Positions 8,463-16,925 of a DNA stretch of 64,000 nt are shown piece by piece. The first letter of the stretch is position 1. Every line of letters starts with the position of its first letter. The DNA is from Iningainema tapete BLCC-T55. GTDB lineage: Bacteria; Cyanobacteriota; Cyanobacteriia; Cyanobacteriales; Nostocaceae. Under the pieces are notes generated by a model. The model searched no databases, was not told the DNA's origin, and saw only the letters and a list, made by a program, of their open reading frames with translations. The stretch lies in the NCBI RefSeq assembly GCF_014698965.1, contig NZ_JACXAE010000040.1, positions 62,001-126,000 of the forward strand. The letters run 5' to 3'. Position numbers and translations under genes: made by a program.

Positions 8463-9150
8463 TTTCTGAAACTAAAGTGGCAATAGTAGCCTTTTGATCT
8501 AAAGGCACAAGGTCTTTGAGTGGGTAAGTGCAGTTTTTCTGCTGATGCAAAGTTAAAAGTTGACCACGGACATCATTTGTGTGGTGCTTCGATTTACCAT
8601 TGCTTAAATGGGAATTAAACGGACTAGAAACGAAAAGATTCCAAGCCTGATTAATGGACTGGGCAGAAGCAGATGGGGGTTGATTTTTACCCCAGCAAAC
8701 TTTTCCCCACGGCGTGTATACATTCGGCAGTGGGGCATGGAAAAGGCTAGCATCGGGGTCAAATATCTTAGTTTTGGTTGCCCATAACCAGTAGGTAAAA
8801 CTTTTACCTACAAATACCATTGCAGGCATTGGAATTTGAACTTGCCCTAGTTCGTCACAGTCAAGTAGTGTTCTTTGTGGTGGGATGAATTTGACTACCC
8901 ACTCACCAGAGTTGCCAGTACAAGTGCGAACTACACCTTCCCCTATCCAACCAGAGTCGATAGGTTCATTGCTGAAGGCGATGCGGAGTGCCGTTGGTGA
9001 GAGACATTTGTAGTGCGATTCTTGTCCAGAGCGGTAATGCAGGATGTAAGTGCCATCAAGGATTAGTAGTTCGGCTTTGATTGCAGATAAGCTTCTGGGA
9101 GGATCTTGTAAAAGTTCCCTGATTATTTCAGCAGTGATGATGTGTTCCAT
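8440..9150 (-). CDS. PRTRC protein B-like (prokaryotic E2 family D)
   Basis: The 236-residue protein matches the general layout of PRTRC protein B, an E2-like fold. Its most telling part is FHAPLPNVYTPWGKVCWGKN (139-156). The cysteine at 152 in VCWG corresponds to the conserved VCxG cysteine that would carry the thioester. It starts inside the preceding gene (28-base overlap) and ends inside the JAB gene. Assignment rests on motif and gene order, so it is less secure than the E1 and JAB calls. Confidence 0.7.
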   Translation of the reverse strand: MEHIITAEIIRELLQDPPRSLSAIKAELLILDGTYILHYRSGQESHYKCLSPTALRIAFSNEPIDSGWIGEGVVRTCTGNSGEWVVKFIPPQRTLLDCDELGQVQIPMPAMVFVGKSFTYWLWATKTKIFDPDASLFHAPLPNVYTPWGKVCWGKNQPPSASAQSINQAWNLFVSSPFNSHLSNGKSKHHTNDVRGQLLTLHQQKNCTYPLKDLVPLDQKATIATLVSEIADGSVS

Positions 9151-9923
9151 ATTCCCAAAATCAGTTCAAGGTGGTTTATGAGGTCTTGCTCCAGCCATTC
9201 GATTAGGTGATAAACTTGGTCGAGGATAACTTTGGCATCAAGCCATTCACTCTGCAAAAATTTGATGTTTTCAAGTGTCCAAGGTAATGAAATTTCTGGT
9301 TCATTTGTTGCACAAGAATCCAGCCAAATGTTATTACTTTCATAGTCAAGAAGTTGCAATGCTAAAGGCATAAATTCCAAAGGTTTGGCAGCACAATAGG
9401 ATAGTTTTTTAAACAATTGAGCGTCGATATCTTTGGGGTGTGCGATCGCCTCCCATGACACCCCAAGCTCGTACTCATACCAATCCGTGCCTTCCACTGA
9501 CTCAAGCCAGTAACGTCCTTCTGTGCTTAACGGGAGAAGAATTTGCCATCCAAACCGCAATGATTCAATGTCCTCGTGTCCAATCCAATCGCAGCCCATA
9601 GGCATGAGCGGAATTTGGTGGAGGCGTTCTTCGTAAGCGTTTTCTATTTGGAATTCTGAGATAGGAAATAAGTTTTGGTTGACTAGATATAAAAACTCGA
9701 TTTCAAGGGAACTGTGACTGTCAGGATTATTTAGGTCTTCGGGGTAGGGTGCAGCTGTACTGTGCTTAAATTCAACTGGGAATAAGTGTTGATATAAAGC
9801 CAGCAGTCGGTAGCTATTGAAACGGTTTTCTAAGTAGTCAACCGCTTGGTTAGAGTCAAGAATTCTTTGGCACTGTCGCAAGCGGTGAATTGCTGATAAC
9901 GCATTTAAAAGAGAAGGTAACAT
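9123..9923 (-). CDS. PRTRC operon protein, possibly protein F
   Basis: A 266-residue, Trp- and Glu-rich soluble protein with no motif I can name. Its place between the Ub-like and E2-like genes is where PRTRC protein F is expected, and no other operon member fits that role. The ATG lies 2 bases after the Ub-like stop, and the 3' end overlaps the E2 gene, so it is a genuine operon member. The call as protein F is from context only. Confidence 0.55.
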   Translation of the reverse strand: MLPSLLNALSAIHRLRQCQRILDSNQAVDYLENRFNSYRLLALYQHLFPVEFKHSTAAPYPEDLNNPDSHSSLEIEFLYLVNQNLFPISEFQIENAYEERLHQIPLMPMGCDWIGHEDIESLRFGWQILLPLSTEGRYWLESVEGTDWYEYELGVSWEAIAHPKDIDAQLFKKLSYCAAKPLEFMPLALQLLDYESNNIWLDSCATNEPEISLPWTLENIKFLQSEWLDAKVILDQVYHLIEWLEQDLINHLELILGIWNTSSLLK

Positions 9924-9925
9924 TG

Positions 9926-10348
9926 CTAAAACCCTTCTGGAATCGCGCCTGATGATGGCAGAATTGTCTGGAGCAAGCGCAATGTTTTCCGAATTACATT
10001 AGAGTATTCTGTTCCTTGTTTGATGGCTTCTTCAATTTCATTAGAGAGGGCGTTCATGCTTTTGTAATCAAGTTCTCCCATCAACTCCATATGCTGAACT
10101 TTTCGGCACATGATTACTGCTGGATTAACTTCTTCAGGTGAGGCGATTAAGGCTTCTAAAGGTGTTGCACCTTTAGGACCTGCTCGTTTTATGATTTTGA
10201 TAATTTCCCCTGGCTTCCTCTCAATTACAGAATTTGCCATGTCAGGATAAAAAGGTGCGAAAAGGTCGCGCAGTAATTGGTCGTCGGCTGCAATGTTTTC
10301 ATCTACAGGATGTTGTTGTCCCTCAAAGGACACTATTACTTTAACCAT
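9926..10348 (-). CDS. PRTRC protein C-like ubiquitin fold with C-terminal extension
   Basis: Residues 1-60 show the beta-grasp pattern of PRTRC protein C / Prok_Ub: VKVIVSFEGQQHPV, then LLRDLFAPFYPDMANSVIER, then KIIKRAGPKG. Known family members usually end at about this GxKG point, near 70-75 residues. Here about 80 helical residues follow, ending in SSGAIPEGF without a Gly-Gly. Either the tail is a fused domain, or it is cut after GPKG by the JAB enzyme encoded three genes downstream to expose a conjugatable glycine. Confidence 0.72.
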   Translation of the reverse strand: MVKVIVSFEGQQHPVDENIAADDQLLRDLFAPFYPDMANSVIERKPGEIIKIIKRAGPKGATPLEALIASPEEVNPAVIMCRKVQHMELMGELDYKSMNALSNEIEEAIKQGTEYSNVIRKTLRLLQTILPSSGAIPEGF

Positions 10349-10376
10349 TGTCGAAGGTTCCTATTTAAAAGTTGAA

Positions 10377-11090
10377 CTAGACCCCAAACAGCGTTAGCTG
10401 TGTGCCTTTGCTGGTTGGGTTTTCTTCTTGAGTTTTGATAGGGGGAGAAGCAGCGGATTGTTTATTTTTGGTTTTCTTCTGGGCTGCTGCGTAAGAAATA
10501 GCCCGTCGCACTTGTCTGTTAGGGAAATCTGCTATTAATTCGTTAAGAAGATCGGTGATAGAAGCTGGTAATTCACCCATTTCCTTTTCTCGCAGCATTT
10601 TGTTAACGGGAAAGTCGCCGTGGCTACTGGCTGCTAGTATCACCTTTCTACCTTCGGGAGAGTTGTCATCAGGTAGGAAGGTAATGGTCAGCTTTACTGT
10701 GCATTTTTCAAAGATGTAAGGTTCTAGTTGTTTATCTTTTGAGTTTGTTTCTGACTCAAAGTTTTTGGATTCTGAGTCGTCATCATTCGACTCGTCCACT
10801 TCATCATTGAGTAAAGCTGCACTTGGCGTGTCAACTATTGGTTCTTGTTCACTTAGCTGTGAATCACTTGAAGTGTTGTCGTTAAGTTCATCACTCTTGG
10901 GGTAGAGGAGTGCTAAGTAATCAGAGGCTCCTGATGACCAGCGATCGCGATCAAAAAGAAGTCCTAATTCTTGAAACCGTTCTTCTGTTGTTTTGTGTTT
11001 TTGAGAACGATTGGGGTAAGAACTGAGAGTAGCAGGGCTAATTGAAAGTTGAAGCAGTGAGACAGCTTGTTCTGGAGTTAGCCAGTTCAT
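10377..11090 (-). CDS. First gene of PRTRC-like operon, unknown function (protein E position)
   Basis: The protein of 237 residues starts at ATG 11090 (MNWLTPEQAVSLLQL); an upstream TTG at 11108 is possible. It has an N-terminal helical part, a low-complexity acidic linker (about 75-125), a beta-rich segment (CTVKLTITFLPDDNSPEGRK) and a basic C-terminal tail ending TQLTLFGV. It opens the operon, 28 bases before the Ub-like gene. It holds the position of PRTRC protein E, but I cannot confirm homology. Confidence 0.55.
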   Translation of the reverse strand: MNWLTPEQAVSLLQLSISPATLSSYPNRSQKHKTTEERFQELGLLFDRDRWSSGASDYLALLYPKSDELNDNTSSDSQLSEQEPIVDTPSAALLNDEVDESNDDDSESKNFESETNSKDKQLEPYIFEKCTVKLTITFLPDDNSPEGRKVILAASSHGDFPVNKMLREKEMGELPASITDLLNELIADFPNRQVRRAISYAAAQKKTKNKQSAASPPIKTQEENPTSKGTQLTLFGV

Positions 11091-11355
11091 GATACGTGTT
11101 TTCTGCAATAGTCAATTGTTCTGCTTGTGGGGGCGATCGCCCCGTGAAAATTAGACTTTGACCTTTAAAGATGGTTTACCGTACTCATAATATTCAGTTT
11201 TCCCTACCTTTAAAGAATTCACTTTTAAAGTCGGTAATCATCATTTATTTAGTGATCAAAACAGAATTTACTCCCTAATTGTTTATGAATACTATGAGAC
11301 TAAAGCAACGATTTAATTTCTAGATTTAGTAGAGACAATACGAGGGATAAACAAG

Positions 11356-11806
11356 ATGTTAGTTCGTTACAACCCCTGGCAAGAAATGAACGCTATTCAA
11401 CGTCAGCTAAACCGCTTGTTTAACGAAACTTTAGTACCACGCTCATCTGAGATTCGAGCGTTTACAAGAGTTCCCGCAGCCGAAATATCTGAAACTGAAG
11501 ATACTGTTCATTTGAAGCTAGAACTTCCAGGTATGGAAGCCAAAGATCTGGATGTGCAAGTGACAGAGAATGCTGTTGCTATTAGTGGCGATCGCAAGTC
11601 CGAAAATAAAACCCAAGAAAACGGTGTCACCCGTACCGAATTCCACTACGGCAAATAAAGAGCGCGTAATTCCCTTACCCGTACGCATTCAAAACACTAA
11701 CGTTACCGCAGAATATAAAGACGGTATTCTGAATTTGACACTGCCTAAAACTACTGAAGAGAAAAATAAAGTCGTCAAAGTTAATTTAGACTCTGCTGCT
11801 GCTTGA
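11356..11806 (+). pseudogene. Small heat-shock protein Hsp20/alpha-crystallin, frameshifted
   Basis: The first frame gives MLVRYNPWQEMNAIQRQLNR and most of the alpha-crystallin domain (VHLKLELPGMEAKDLDVQV), stopping at TAA right after EFHYGK (11655-11658). The rest (RVIPLPVRIQNTNVTAEYKD, then GILNLTLPK) continues in the next frame to 11806. A single frame change at about 11655 would restore a normal cyanobacterial Hsp20 of about 150 residues. As it stands, the product lacks the last crystallin strands and the C-terminal tail. The frame change may be a recent mutation or a sequencing error. Confidence 0.85.
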
Positions 11807-11865
11807 TAGGTTGTCAAAGCGTAATCAGTTTTCAAAGCACACCTTTGTTAGTTAACTTAAATCAA

Positions 11866-11898
11866 AGCCTGGTTGCTTTTATGCACCGGGCTTTTTTA
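11866..11898 (+). terminator. Rho-independent terminator after hsp20
   Basis: A GC-rich stem (GCCTGGTTGC with GCACCGGGC, one bulge) with a TTTTAT loop, followed by TTTTTTATT. Confidence 0.75.
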
Positions 11899-12023
11899 TT
11901 AACTTAGTGTTAATACTGTTGTATGAGCAATTCCCCCGTGGTAGAACAAATCGTACTTTGAACCGAGTTTTGGAGAACGGACAATATAATGGGAAAAGGC
12001 ACGCAGTCGAATACCCGCTCACT

Positions 12024-12545
12024 ATGGCACTGATCGAATATCTAGGAAATGATAATTGGCGTGAAGCTCTTCGCAGGAGTTTTGAGGGAGCAATTGCTTT
12101 ATTGCAAACGGATCGATTTCGTCTCACCTCTAGCGCGATCGATGATGTCAGAAGTTGGTTGACTAGTGGTGGAGTCAGTCGTGTCCAACTTCAGCTTGAC
12201 CGACAGATGAAGGCGTGCCGTTTAGCTGAGGATTACCAAAGGGAGATTCGTGATTTTTTAGGGCAGCTGGTGAAAGAAAATCAACGCCCTCTAATGCAAC
12301 TGATGGCTGATGGTATCATTCCACCGAACCAAGCTGATTTTCTGGTGACGATGGGCATTTCAGAATCAGAATTTGATGCAATGTTGCAACACTTGTCTGA
12401 TGGTGTCAACCCTTTTGAAACGTGGATGTTGGCAAATGGCTATTCTCAGGAAATAATCGACCAAATCTATCAAATCATCGATCGCTGGCTTGTACAGACC
12501 GGATTAAGTTTTCCCGCACGCCCTTTTGACCCCACTTTGAACTGA
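12024..12545 (+). CDS. Hypothetical protein, helical
   Basis: 173 residues from ATG 12024 (MALIEYLGNDNWREALRRSF); the open frame extends back to GTG 11907, but that start lies next to the hsp20 terminator. Mostly alpha-helical and charged, with repeated Asp/Gln-rich segments near the C-terminus (YSQEIIDQIYQIIDRWLVQT). No signal peptide, membrane segment or family that I recognise. A short hairpin follows at 12586-12601. Confidence 0.55.
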   Translation: MALIEYLGNDNWREALRRSFEGAIALLQTDRFRLTSSAIDDVRSWLTSGGVSRVQLQLDRQMKACRLAEDYQREIRDFLGQLVKENQRPLMQLMADGIIPPNQADFLVTMGISESEFDAMLQHLSDGVNPFETWMLANGYSQEIIDQIYQIIDRWLVQTGLSFPARPFDPTLN

Positions 12546-12585
12546 GCGCAGTACCACAAGGAACGCGCCCACTTCTGTGTGAGTC

Positions 12586-12601
12586 GCACTTATTAAAGTG
12601 C
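12586..12601 (+). terminator. Weak hairpin terminator
   Basis: GCACTT/AAGTGC arms with a 4-nt loop followed by TTATCTTTT, after the stop of the hypothetical gene. It may serve both converging genes. Confidence 0.35.
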
Positions 12602-12631
12602 TTATCTTTTGATACAATGGGTTAGCACGGC

Positions 12632-13339
12632 TTACGCAGAAACAGTTGAGGAAAGAACGGGAGTACTTTGCTCCAGTAGTTCTACTATGCGCTGAGCGAC
12701 ACCCGTTGCCGATGCCGGATTTTGTCCAGTTACAAGGCGATCGCTCACTACCACCTTAGCTTGAAAATTAGGTGCTTTGTCTACAGTTGCACCACGTTCA
12801 ATCAGCTTCGATTCCAACAGGAACGGTACAACATCAGTTAATCCCACTGCGGCTTCTTCTTCATTAGTAAAGCAGGAAACAGTTTTACCTGCAACCAAAT
12901 ACTCACCATTAGAGAGTTTAACGTTCACCAGTGCAGCCGGACCGTGACATACTGCTCCAACCACGCCGCCAAGCTCATAAATCGCTGTCGCAATGCGGGC
13001 AAGTTCTGCGTTATCGGGGAAATCCCATACAGTGCCGTGTCCACCTGCATAGAAGATCGCATTGTACTCGACCGGATTGATTTGCTGAGGACAAAGTGTG
13101 TTTTCCACTTGTGCGACTTTTTCTGGATTGTCGAGGAAGGCTTTATTTAACGGATCATTCAGGTCAATCCCAGTCATGGGAGCTTTGCCACCTTTGGGAC
13201 TTACGTATTTAACCGTCAAGCCTGCTTGGTCAAACACTGCAACCGGATGGCTCACTTCTGACAAGTAGAACCCGGTTTCTTTGCCTGTATCTCCTAACGT
13301 GTCATGACTGGTTAAAACGACTAAAACTTTTGCAGACAT
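12632..13339 (-). CDS. DJ-1/PfpI family protein (HchA-like glyoxalase III / amidotransferase-fold)
   Basis: 235 residues from ATG 13339, preceded by a GGAG Shine-Dalgarno sequence; longer starts lack one. The nucleophile elbow is AVCHGPAAL, and the conserved acidic residue lies in GFYLSEVSHP, with AIFYAGGHGTVWDF as the second family signature. These are typical of class I glutamine amidotransferase-like proteins of the DJ-1/HchA branch, which act on methylglyoxal or in stress protection. The LysR gene is divergent, 141 bp away, and is its likely regulator. Confidence 0.85.
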   Translation of the reverse strand: MSAKVLVVLTSHDTLGDTGKETGFYLSEVSHPVAVFDQAGLTVKYVSPKGGKAPMTGIDLNDPLNKAFLDNPEKVAQVENTLCPQQINPVEYNAIFYAGGHGTVWDFPDNAELARIATAIYELGGVVGAVCHGPAALVNVKLSNGEYLVAGKTVSCFTNEEEAAVGLTDVVPFLLESKLIERGATVDKAPNFQAKVVVSDRLVTGQNPASATGVAQRIVELLEQSTPVLSSTVSA

Positions 13340-13480
13340 ACGATGGCTCCGTGGGTTAAAAACGGTAGATTCAGGCAAACGCTTCTTTTACATCAGAATG
13401 GTTTACCTGATAGTTCCATGTTAGAAGTCACCTATCTAAAATACAAATTATAAAAATTAGGTCTAAACATAATTAAAATT
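13340..13480. promoter_or_regulatory. Divergent control region between pfpI-like and LysR genes
   Basis: A 141-bp AT-rich spacer from which both genes are read outward. LysR proteins normally bind such spacers. I cannot assign a specific T-N11-A box with confidence. Confidence 0.4.
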
Positions 13481-14359
13481 ATGGTTAATTTGGAATGGTA
13501 TCGTAGCTTCATTGAGATTTATCGGGTGGGAACCGTATCGGGGGCGGCACAGGTGTTACATTTGACGCAACCCGCAGTCAGTCAGCACATTGCAGCTTTG
13601 GAGTCTACTTTGGGTACGCAGTTGTTTCAACGTCTGCCGAGACGTATGTTACCAACAGAAGCAGGAAAGCGGTTGTATACCCAAATTGCTGCTGCGATTG
13701 AAACGCTCGAATCGATCCCAACAAAGGCTGCCCTAGCTAATGCTCCACTTCTTATCAGGCTGGGAACACCGCAGGAATTCTTCTGTGAACACATACTGAA
13801 ATACTTGTCTAAAGCTGATTCGACACTGTTTTCAATTCGATTTGGATTAACGCCGGAATTGATAGGGCAACTCTTGGAGAATAATCTTGATTGTGTGATT
13901 GCCACGCAAAAGATTTCCAATTTGGAACTGGAATATCAAGTAATTTTTGAAGAAAGCTTTTGGCTAGTTGGACCACCAACAGCAATCATTCCAGTGTCTC
14001 AAGATGTCGATTTAACAGTGCTAGAGCAGTGGCTGAGCCAGCAACCCTGGATTGCTTACAGTGAAGACTTACCAATTATTCGGCGATTTTGGCGGGTTAT
14101 TTTTGGTCGTCGCTTGAATGTTAATCCACAGTTTGTTATCCCAGACTTGCGTAGCATTCGTGCAGCGATCGCTCTTGGGTTAGGTTATAGTGTTTTGCCC
14201 GATTATCTCTGCAAGGAATGGATTGCTGAAAATCGTCTCAAGCTGGTTCTTAAACCAACTTTAGCTGTCACGAATTACATTTGGTTAGCATATCGAAAAT
14301 CATCAAGACAGTCACAGCAGACAGTAACACTCCTGAACTTACTAGAATCGATTCATTGA
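13481..14359 (+). CDS. LysR-family transcriptional regulator
   Basis: 292 residues. The N-terminal winged helix-turn-helix is clear: FIEIYRVGTVSGAAQVLHL then TQPAVSQHIAALESTLGTQL and LPRRMLPTEAGKRL. Residues 90-290 form the periplasmic-binding-like effector domain, which ends in IWLAYRKSSR. Its divergence from the DJ-1/PfpI gene suggests it controls that gene and itself. Confidence 0.9.
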   Translation: MVNLEWYRSFIEIYRVGTVSGAAQVLHLTQPAVSQHIAALESTLGTQLFQRLPRRMLPTEAGKRLYTQIAAAIETLESIPTKAALANAPLLIRLGTPQEFFCEHILKYLSKADSTLFSIRFGLTPELIGQLLENNLDCVIATQKISNLELEYQVIFEESFWLVGPPTAIIPVSQDVDLTVLEQWLSQQPWIAYSEDLPIIRRFWRVIFGRRLNVNPQFVIPDLRSIRAAIALGLGYSVLPDYLCKEWIAENRLKLVLKPTLAVTNYIWLAYRKSSRQSQQTVTLLNLLESIH

Positions 14360-14421
14360 TGCTTTTTCGCTCATATTTGAGATTTCCACATCGCCCCATT
14401 TGAAAATCAACTATATTGCCG

Positions 14422-14676
14422 CTACGACCCTTTATATGTTGACGACCAGCCAAACAGCTTACGCAACCTTTGTGAAGGGTTGAATTTGAATACCCAATTT
14501 TCTCGCTCTGCTCTGACATAAAAAGTGCCAAAGTTCCTGATTGAAACGCTTTCACCTTGTTTAAGAGATTCGTAAATTTCTTCTATGGTGGCATCAACGA
14601 TTTCTTCTACCGCGCCAGTTTCCTTGATGACTCGGTTGGATACACGACGTACCAGTTCTTTTTTGTCTATAGACAT
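14422..14676 (-). CDS. HU/IHF-family nucleoid protein
   Basis: 84 residues from ATG 14676 (MSIDKKELVRRVSNRV). The HU pattern is clear in GESVSIRNFGTFYVRAERE and FKFNPSQRLRKLFGW, including the NFGTF turn and a shortened DNA-binding arm. It is shorter than chromosomal HU (about 90) and divergent. It is probably a plasmid nucleoid or replication accessory protein. Confidence 0.75.
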   Translation of the reverse strand: MSIDKKELVRRVSNRVIKETGAVEEIVDATIEEIYESLKQGESVSIRNFGTFYVRAERENWVFKFNPSQRLRKLFGWSSTYKGS

Positions 14677-14758
14677 CCAAAGTATCAATTAATTAATTTT
14701 GTTGACAATCATTACATATTAATGCATTATGCGAATTTATACTACGTTATATAAATGA

Positions 14759-14797
14759 GCGATCGCCATAAGCGGAAATCTTACCTCCGGCGATCGC
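14759..14797. repeat. Inverted pair of HIP1 octamers
   Basis: GCGATCGCC and GGCGATCGC, 21 bp apart, can pair as a 9-bp stem. It lies between the HU-like and GIY-YIG genes and may end transcription of the latter. Confidence 0.45.
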
Positions 14798-14885
14798 ACG
14801 AATACGCCCTTATAGTCAGCGAAAACATTGACTCCAAGTCTTCGCAACTTGGCGCTGTTCAATTGTAAAATGAGAGTATTCTTAC

Positions 14886-15869
14886 CTACCAATCTTTTAA
14901 TGGTTTTGAGCGAAGTGGGCGAGGTGGACTTGCTTTTTCGTAGAAAAATTTGATTGGGTCATCCAAAATAGGAGTCAAAGAAGCATAATTGGGATAGCTT
15001 TCTTTTATCTCGTTTAACTGCGTAGGAGTGAGTGCCAGCATATCAACACTAGCAATTTTTATTAATTGAGCGTGAGATTGTAAAGGAAAATTTATAAGAC
15101 CATCTGGATGTGACCTTAATAAATCACCAACTTGATTGAGAGAAATGGTGACATCTTTAACTGCTATAAGCTGTTCCATAGTTAATGACGAAAATTCACC
15201 GTATGCTAATTTTAACAAGATAAAAGTAATATCGTCATTCAGTCCTCTTCTCGTTACAGAGGTTTCACTTGTATGCACAGGTCCTAATTCTATTTGATAT
15301 CCAGTACATTTACACTTCCACCAAGCTGCATCTGTTCTACGTACAAATTCTACCCACTTCAAACTAGATGACTGCTTATTTAAGGCTCTGAGACTGCGAC
15401 GAATAATACGAGTTTCTTTACCAATTCCGTGATAACCGTACCAAAAGTATCTAATAACAATAGTTGGCAGATCATTTCCTTGCCTTGGAAATATACCAAA
15501 GACAATTGCATATTTAGCTATTTTTTCTAATGACTTACCTAAAATTGTTTGAGATGGTATAATTTTCCGTGCTTCTACTGATGTCTTATTAAGAAGAGGA
15601 CAGTACTTTTCTATGTAATATAATTCCAATTGATTTAGCTGAACTTCATCACAGACTATCCAAGCAATACGAACGGATGTTTTTTTATTAATCTTATTTA
15701 ATTGCTCAAACCGATGATGTCGAAGCCATCTTGCTTGTAAGTTAGATGCTTTTCCTACATATAATACTTGATTGAGGGAATTAAGAACTATGTATATACA
15801 TGTACAAGTAGGTAGATACTGCCGAGCATTTAAGGCAAGACTGGGAAGCTCTGATAACTCAATATTCAT
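14886..15869 (-). CDS. GIY-YIG endonuclease-domain protein
   Basis: 327 residues. The N-terminal 100 form a GIY-YIG domain: CIYIVLN (GIY position), VLYVGKASNLQARWLRHHR (YIG and the conserved Arg), and LELYYIEKYCPLLN with the metal-binding Glu. The first motif is degenerate (IYIV). Residues 100-327 have no motif I recognise, apart from a helical tail ending in ASPPRPLRSKP. The role may be a stand-alone nuclease of a mobile or repair type. It is flanked by gene-poor DNA. Confidence 0.75.
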   Translation of the reverse strand: MNIELSELPSLALNARQYLPTCTCIYIVLNSLNQVLYVGKASNLQARWLRHHRFEQLNKINKKTSVRIAWIVCDEVQLNQLELYYIEKYCPLLNKTSVEARKIIPSQTILGKSLEKIAKYAIVFGIFPRQGNDLPTIVIRYFWYGYHGIGKETRIIRRSLRALNKQSSSLKWVEFVRRTDAAWWKCKCTGYQIELGPVHTSETSVTRRGLNDDITFILLKLAYGEFSSLTMEQLIAVKDVTISLNQVGDLLRSHPDGLINFPLQSHAQLIKIASVDMLALTPTQLNEIKESYPNYASLTPILDDPIKFFYEKASPPRPLRSKPLKDW

Positions 15870-16079
15870 TTAAAAAAATTTTATTGTTATCTTATTTTTA
15901 GCTCAATGTCAAAGTAAATAGCAATTATTATTAAGAGTTAAAAATTAAAGTTTTAAATAATTTTTGACCGTTTCTACATAAGTAATGCTAGTAGAATTAC
16001 TATGAATAGCGATCGCTTACAAGACGTGGGTCATTAGTATTCAGTAGAATAATCAGTTGCACTTGGTTTACTAATTCCC

Positions 16080-16112
16080 CAAGCACCAAATATGCTTATT
16101 ATTTGGTGCTTG
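16080..16112 (-). terminator. 13-bp stem hairpin after gp157 gene
   Basis: CAAGCACCAAATA and TATTTGGTGCTTG with a 7-nt loop, 11 bp beyond the gp157-like stop. It is a stable hairpin without a long U-tract on the minus strand. Confidence 0.55.
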
Positions 16113-16122
16113 AGTGTATGAA

Positions 16123-16731
16123 TTACTTCACTGCGGAAGCTTTCTTTTTTCCATTACGTTTTTGGTGGTTATCCTGAACGTCTTGGATGTTTTTCGGAAT
16201 TATTCCGTACTCAACTTTCCGCTTGCGTTCTATGTGCGTACCGTCTACGGGTATACCTTTTTTCCAATCGGCGATAATTCTCTTTTTGTCAGGAGTAACT
16301 ACTTCTTTTCGGTTGACGTACTCTTCAGGTAATTCCTCCGTAGGAATCAGTACTTCACAACTGGGCGGGTTTTCCTTGATAGTAATGTGGCGGGATTTGC
16401 CCACTAATTTATCTGGTAGAACTCCAGTGGAGTGGAAGTACAGTAGGGTTTCATCCAGTCTTAGTCGCCAGCGTTGCAAGCGATCGAGTGCCGTTTTATG
16501 AATTTCTACCAGATGTTCAAGGCGTGCTTTGATACCAGCTATTTCGGCATCCAGTTGATCTGCTAACTCGGCTTGCGTGTCAGTAGATGTTTCTTGGTTT
16601 TTCTGGTTTTCCCAAAGTGCTTTAATTGTTTCCTCTTCTTCCTCTGGGGTTTGGGCGCTTTCTAGCCGTGTCCAAAGTTCAACAGCTTCTAGTGAATATT
16701 TGGCTAGGATTGCTTGAGCTAAGTAAGACAT
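16123..16731 (-). CDS. Siphovirus Gp157-like protein
   Basis: 202 residues from ATG 16731, preceded by GGAAGGTGG. The N-terminal half is helical and Glu/Gln-rich (coiled-coil, about 30-110). The C-terminal part carries the Gp157 pattern: HITIKENPPSCEVLIPTEEL, then EYVNRKEVVTPDKK and GIPVDGTHIERKRKVEYG. Gp157 is a phage protein also found on plasmids, linked in streptococcal phages to resistance to infection. The short gene upstream ends 2 bases before its start, so the two are coupled. Confidence 0.75.
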   Translation of the reverse strand: MSYLAQAILAKYSLEAVELWTRLESAQTPEEEEETIKALWENQKNQETSTDTQAELADQLDAEIAGIKARLEHLVEIHKTALDRLQRWRLRLDETLLYFHSTGVLPDKLVGKSRHITIKENPPSCEVLIPTEELPEEYVNRKEVVTPDKKRIIADWKKGIPVDGTHIERKRKVEYGIIPKNIQDVQDNHQKRNGKKKASAVK

Positions 16732-16733
16732 TT

Positions 16734-16904
16734 TTACCACCTTCCGCAGCTGTGTTTGTAGTCCCATTCGGTTTCAATTTGATTGATGATGATCAAAGTG
16801 CCTAAATCTGGTTTTTCTTCAGATGATGTAGTAACTGGTGGGATACTGGTAGTCGTTTGATGTTTGAGTTTGGATGACTTTTGTTTTGTGACTCGTTTTG
16901 GCAT
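16734..16904 (-). CDS. Small basic protein upstream of gp157
   Basis: 56 residues from ATG 16904 (MPKRVTKQKSSKLKHQ), basic N-terminus, then GTLIIINQIETEWDYKH. The stop lies just before the Gp157 start, so they form an operon. I do not recognise the family. Comparative conservation would be needed to be sure it is coding. Confidence 0.45.
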   Translation of the reverse strand: MPKRVTKQKSSKLKHQTTTSIPPVTTSSEEKPDLGTLIIINQIETEWDYKHSCGRW

Positions 16905-16925
16905 AATTGTTAGTGCCTTTATCAA

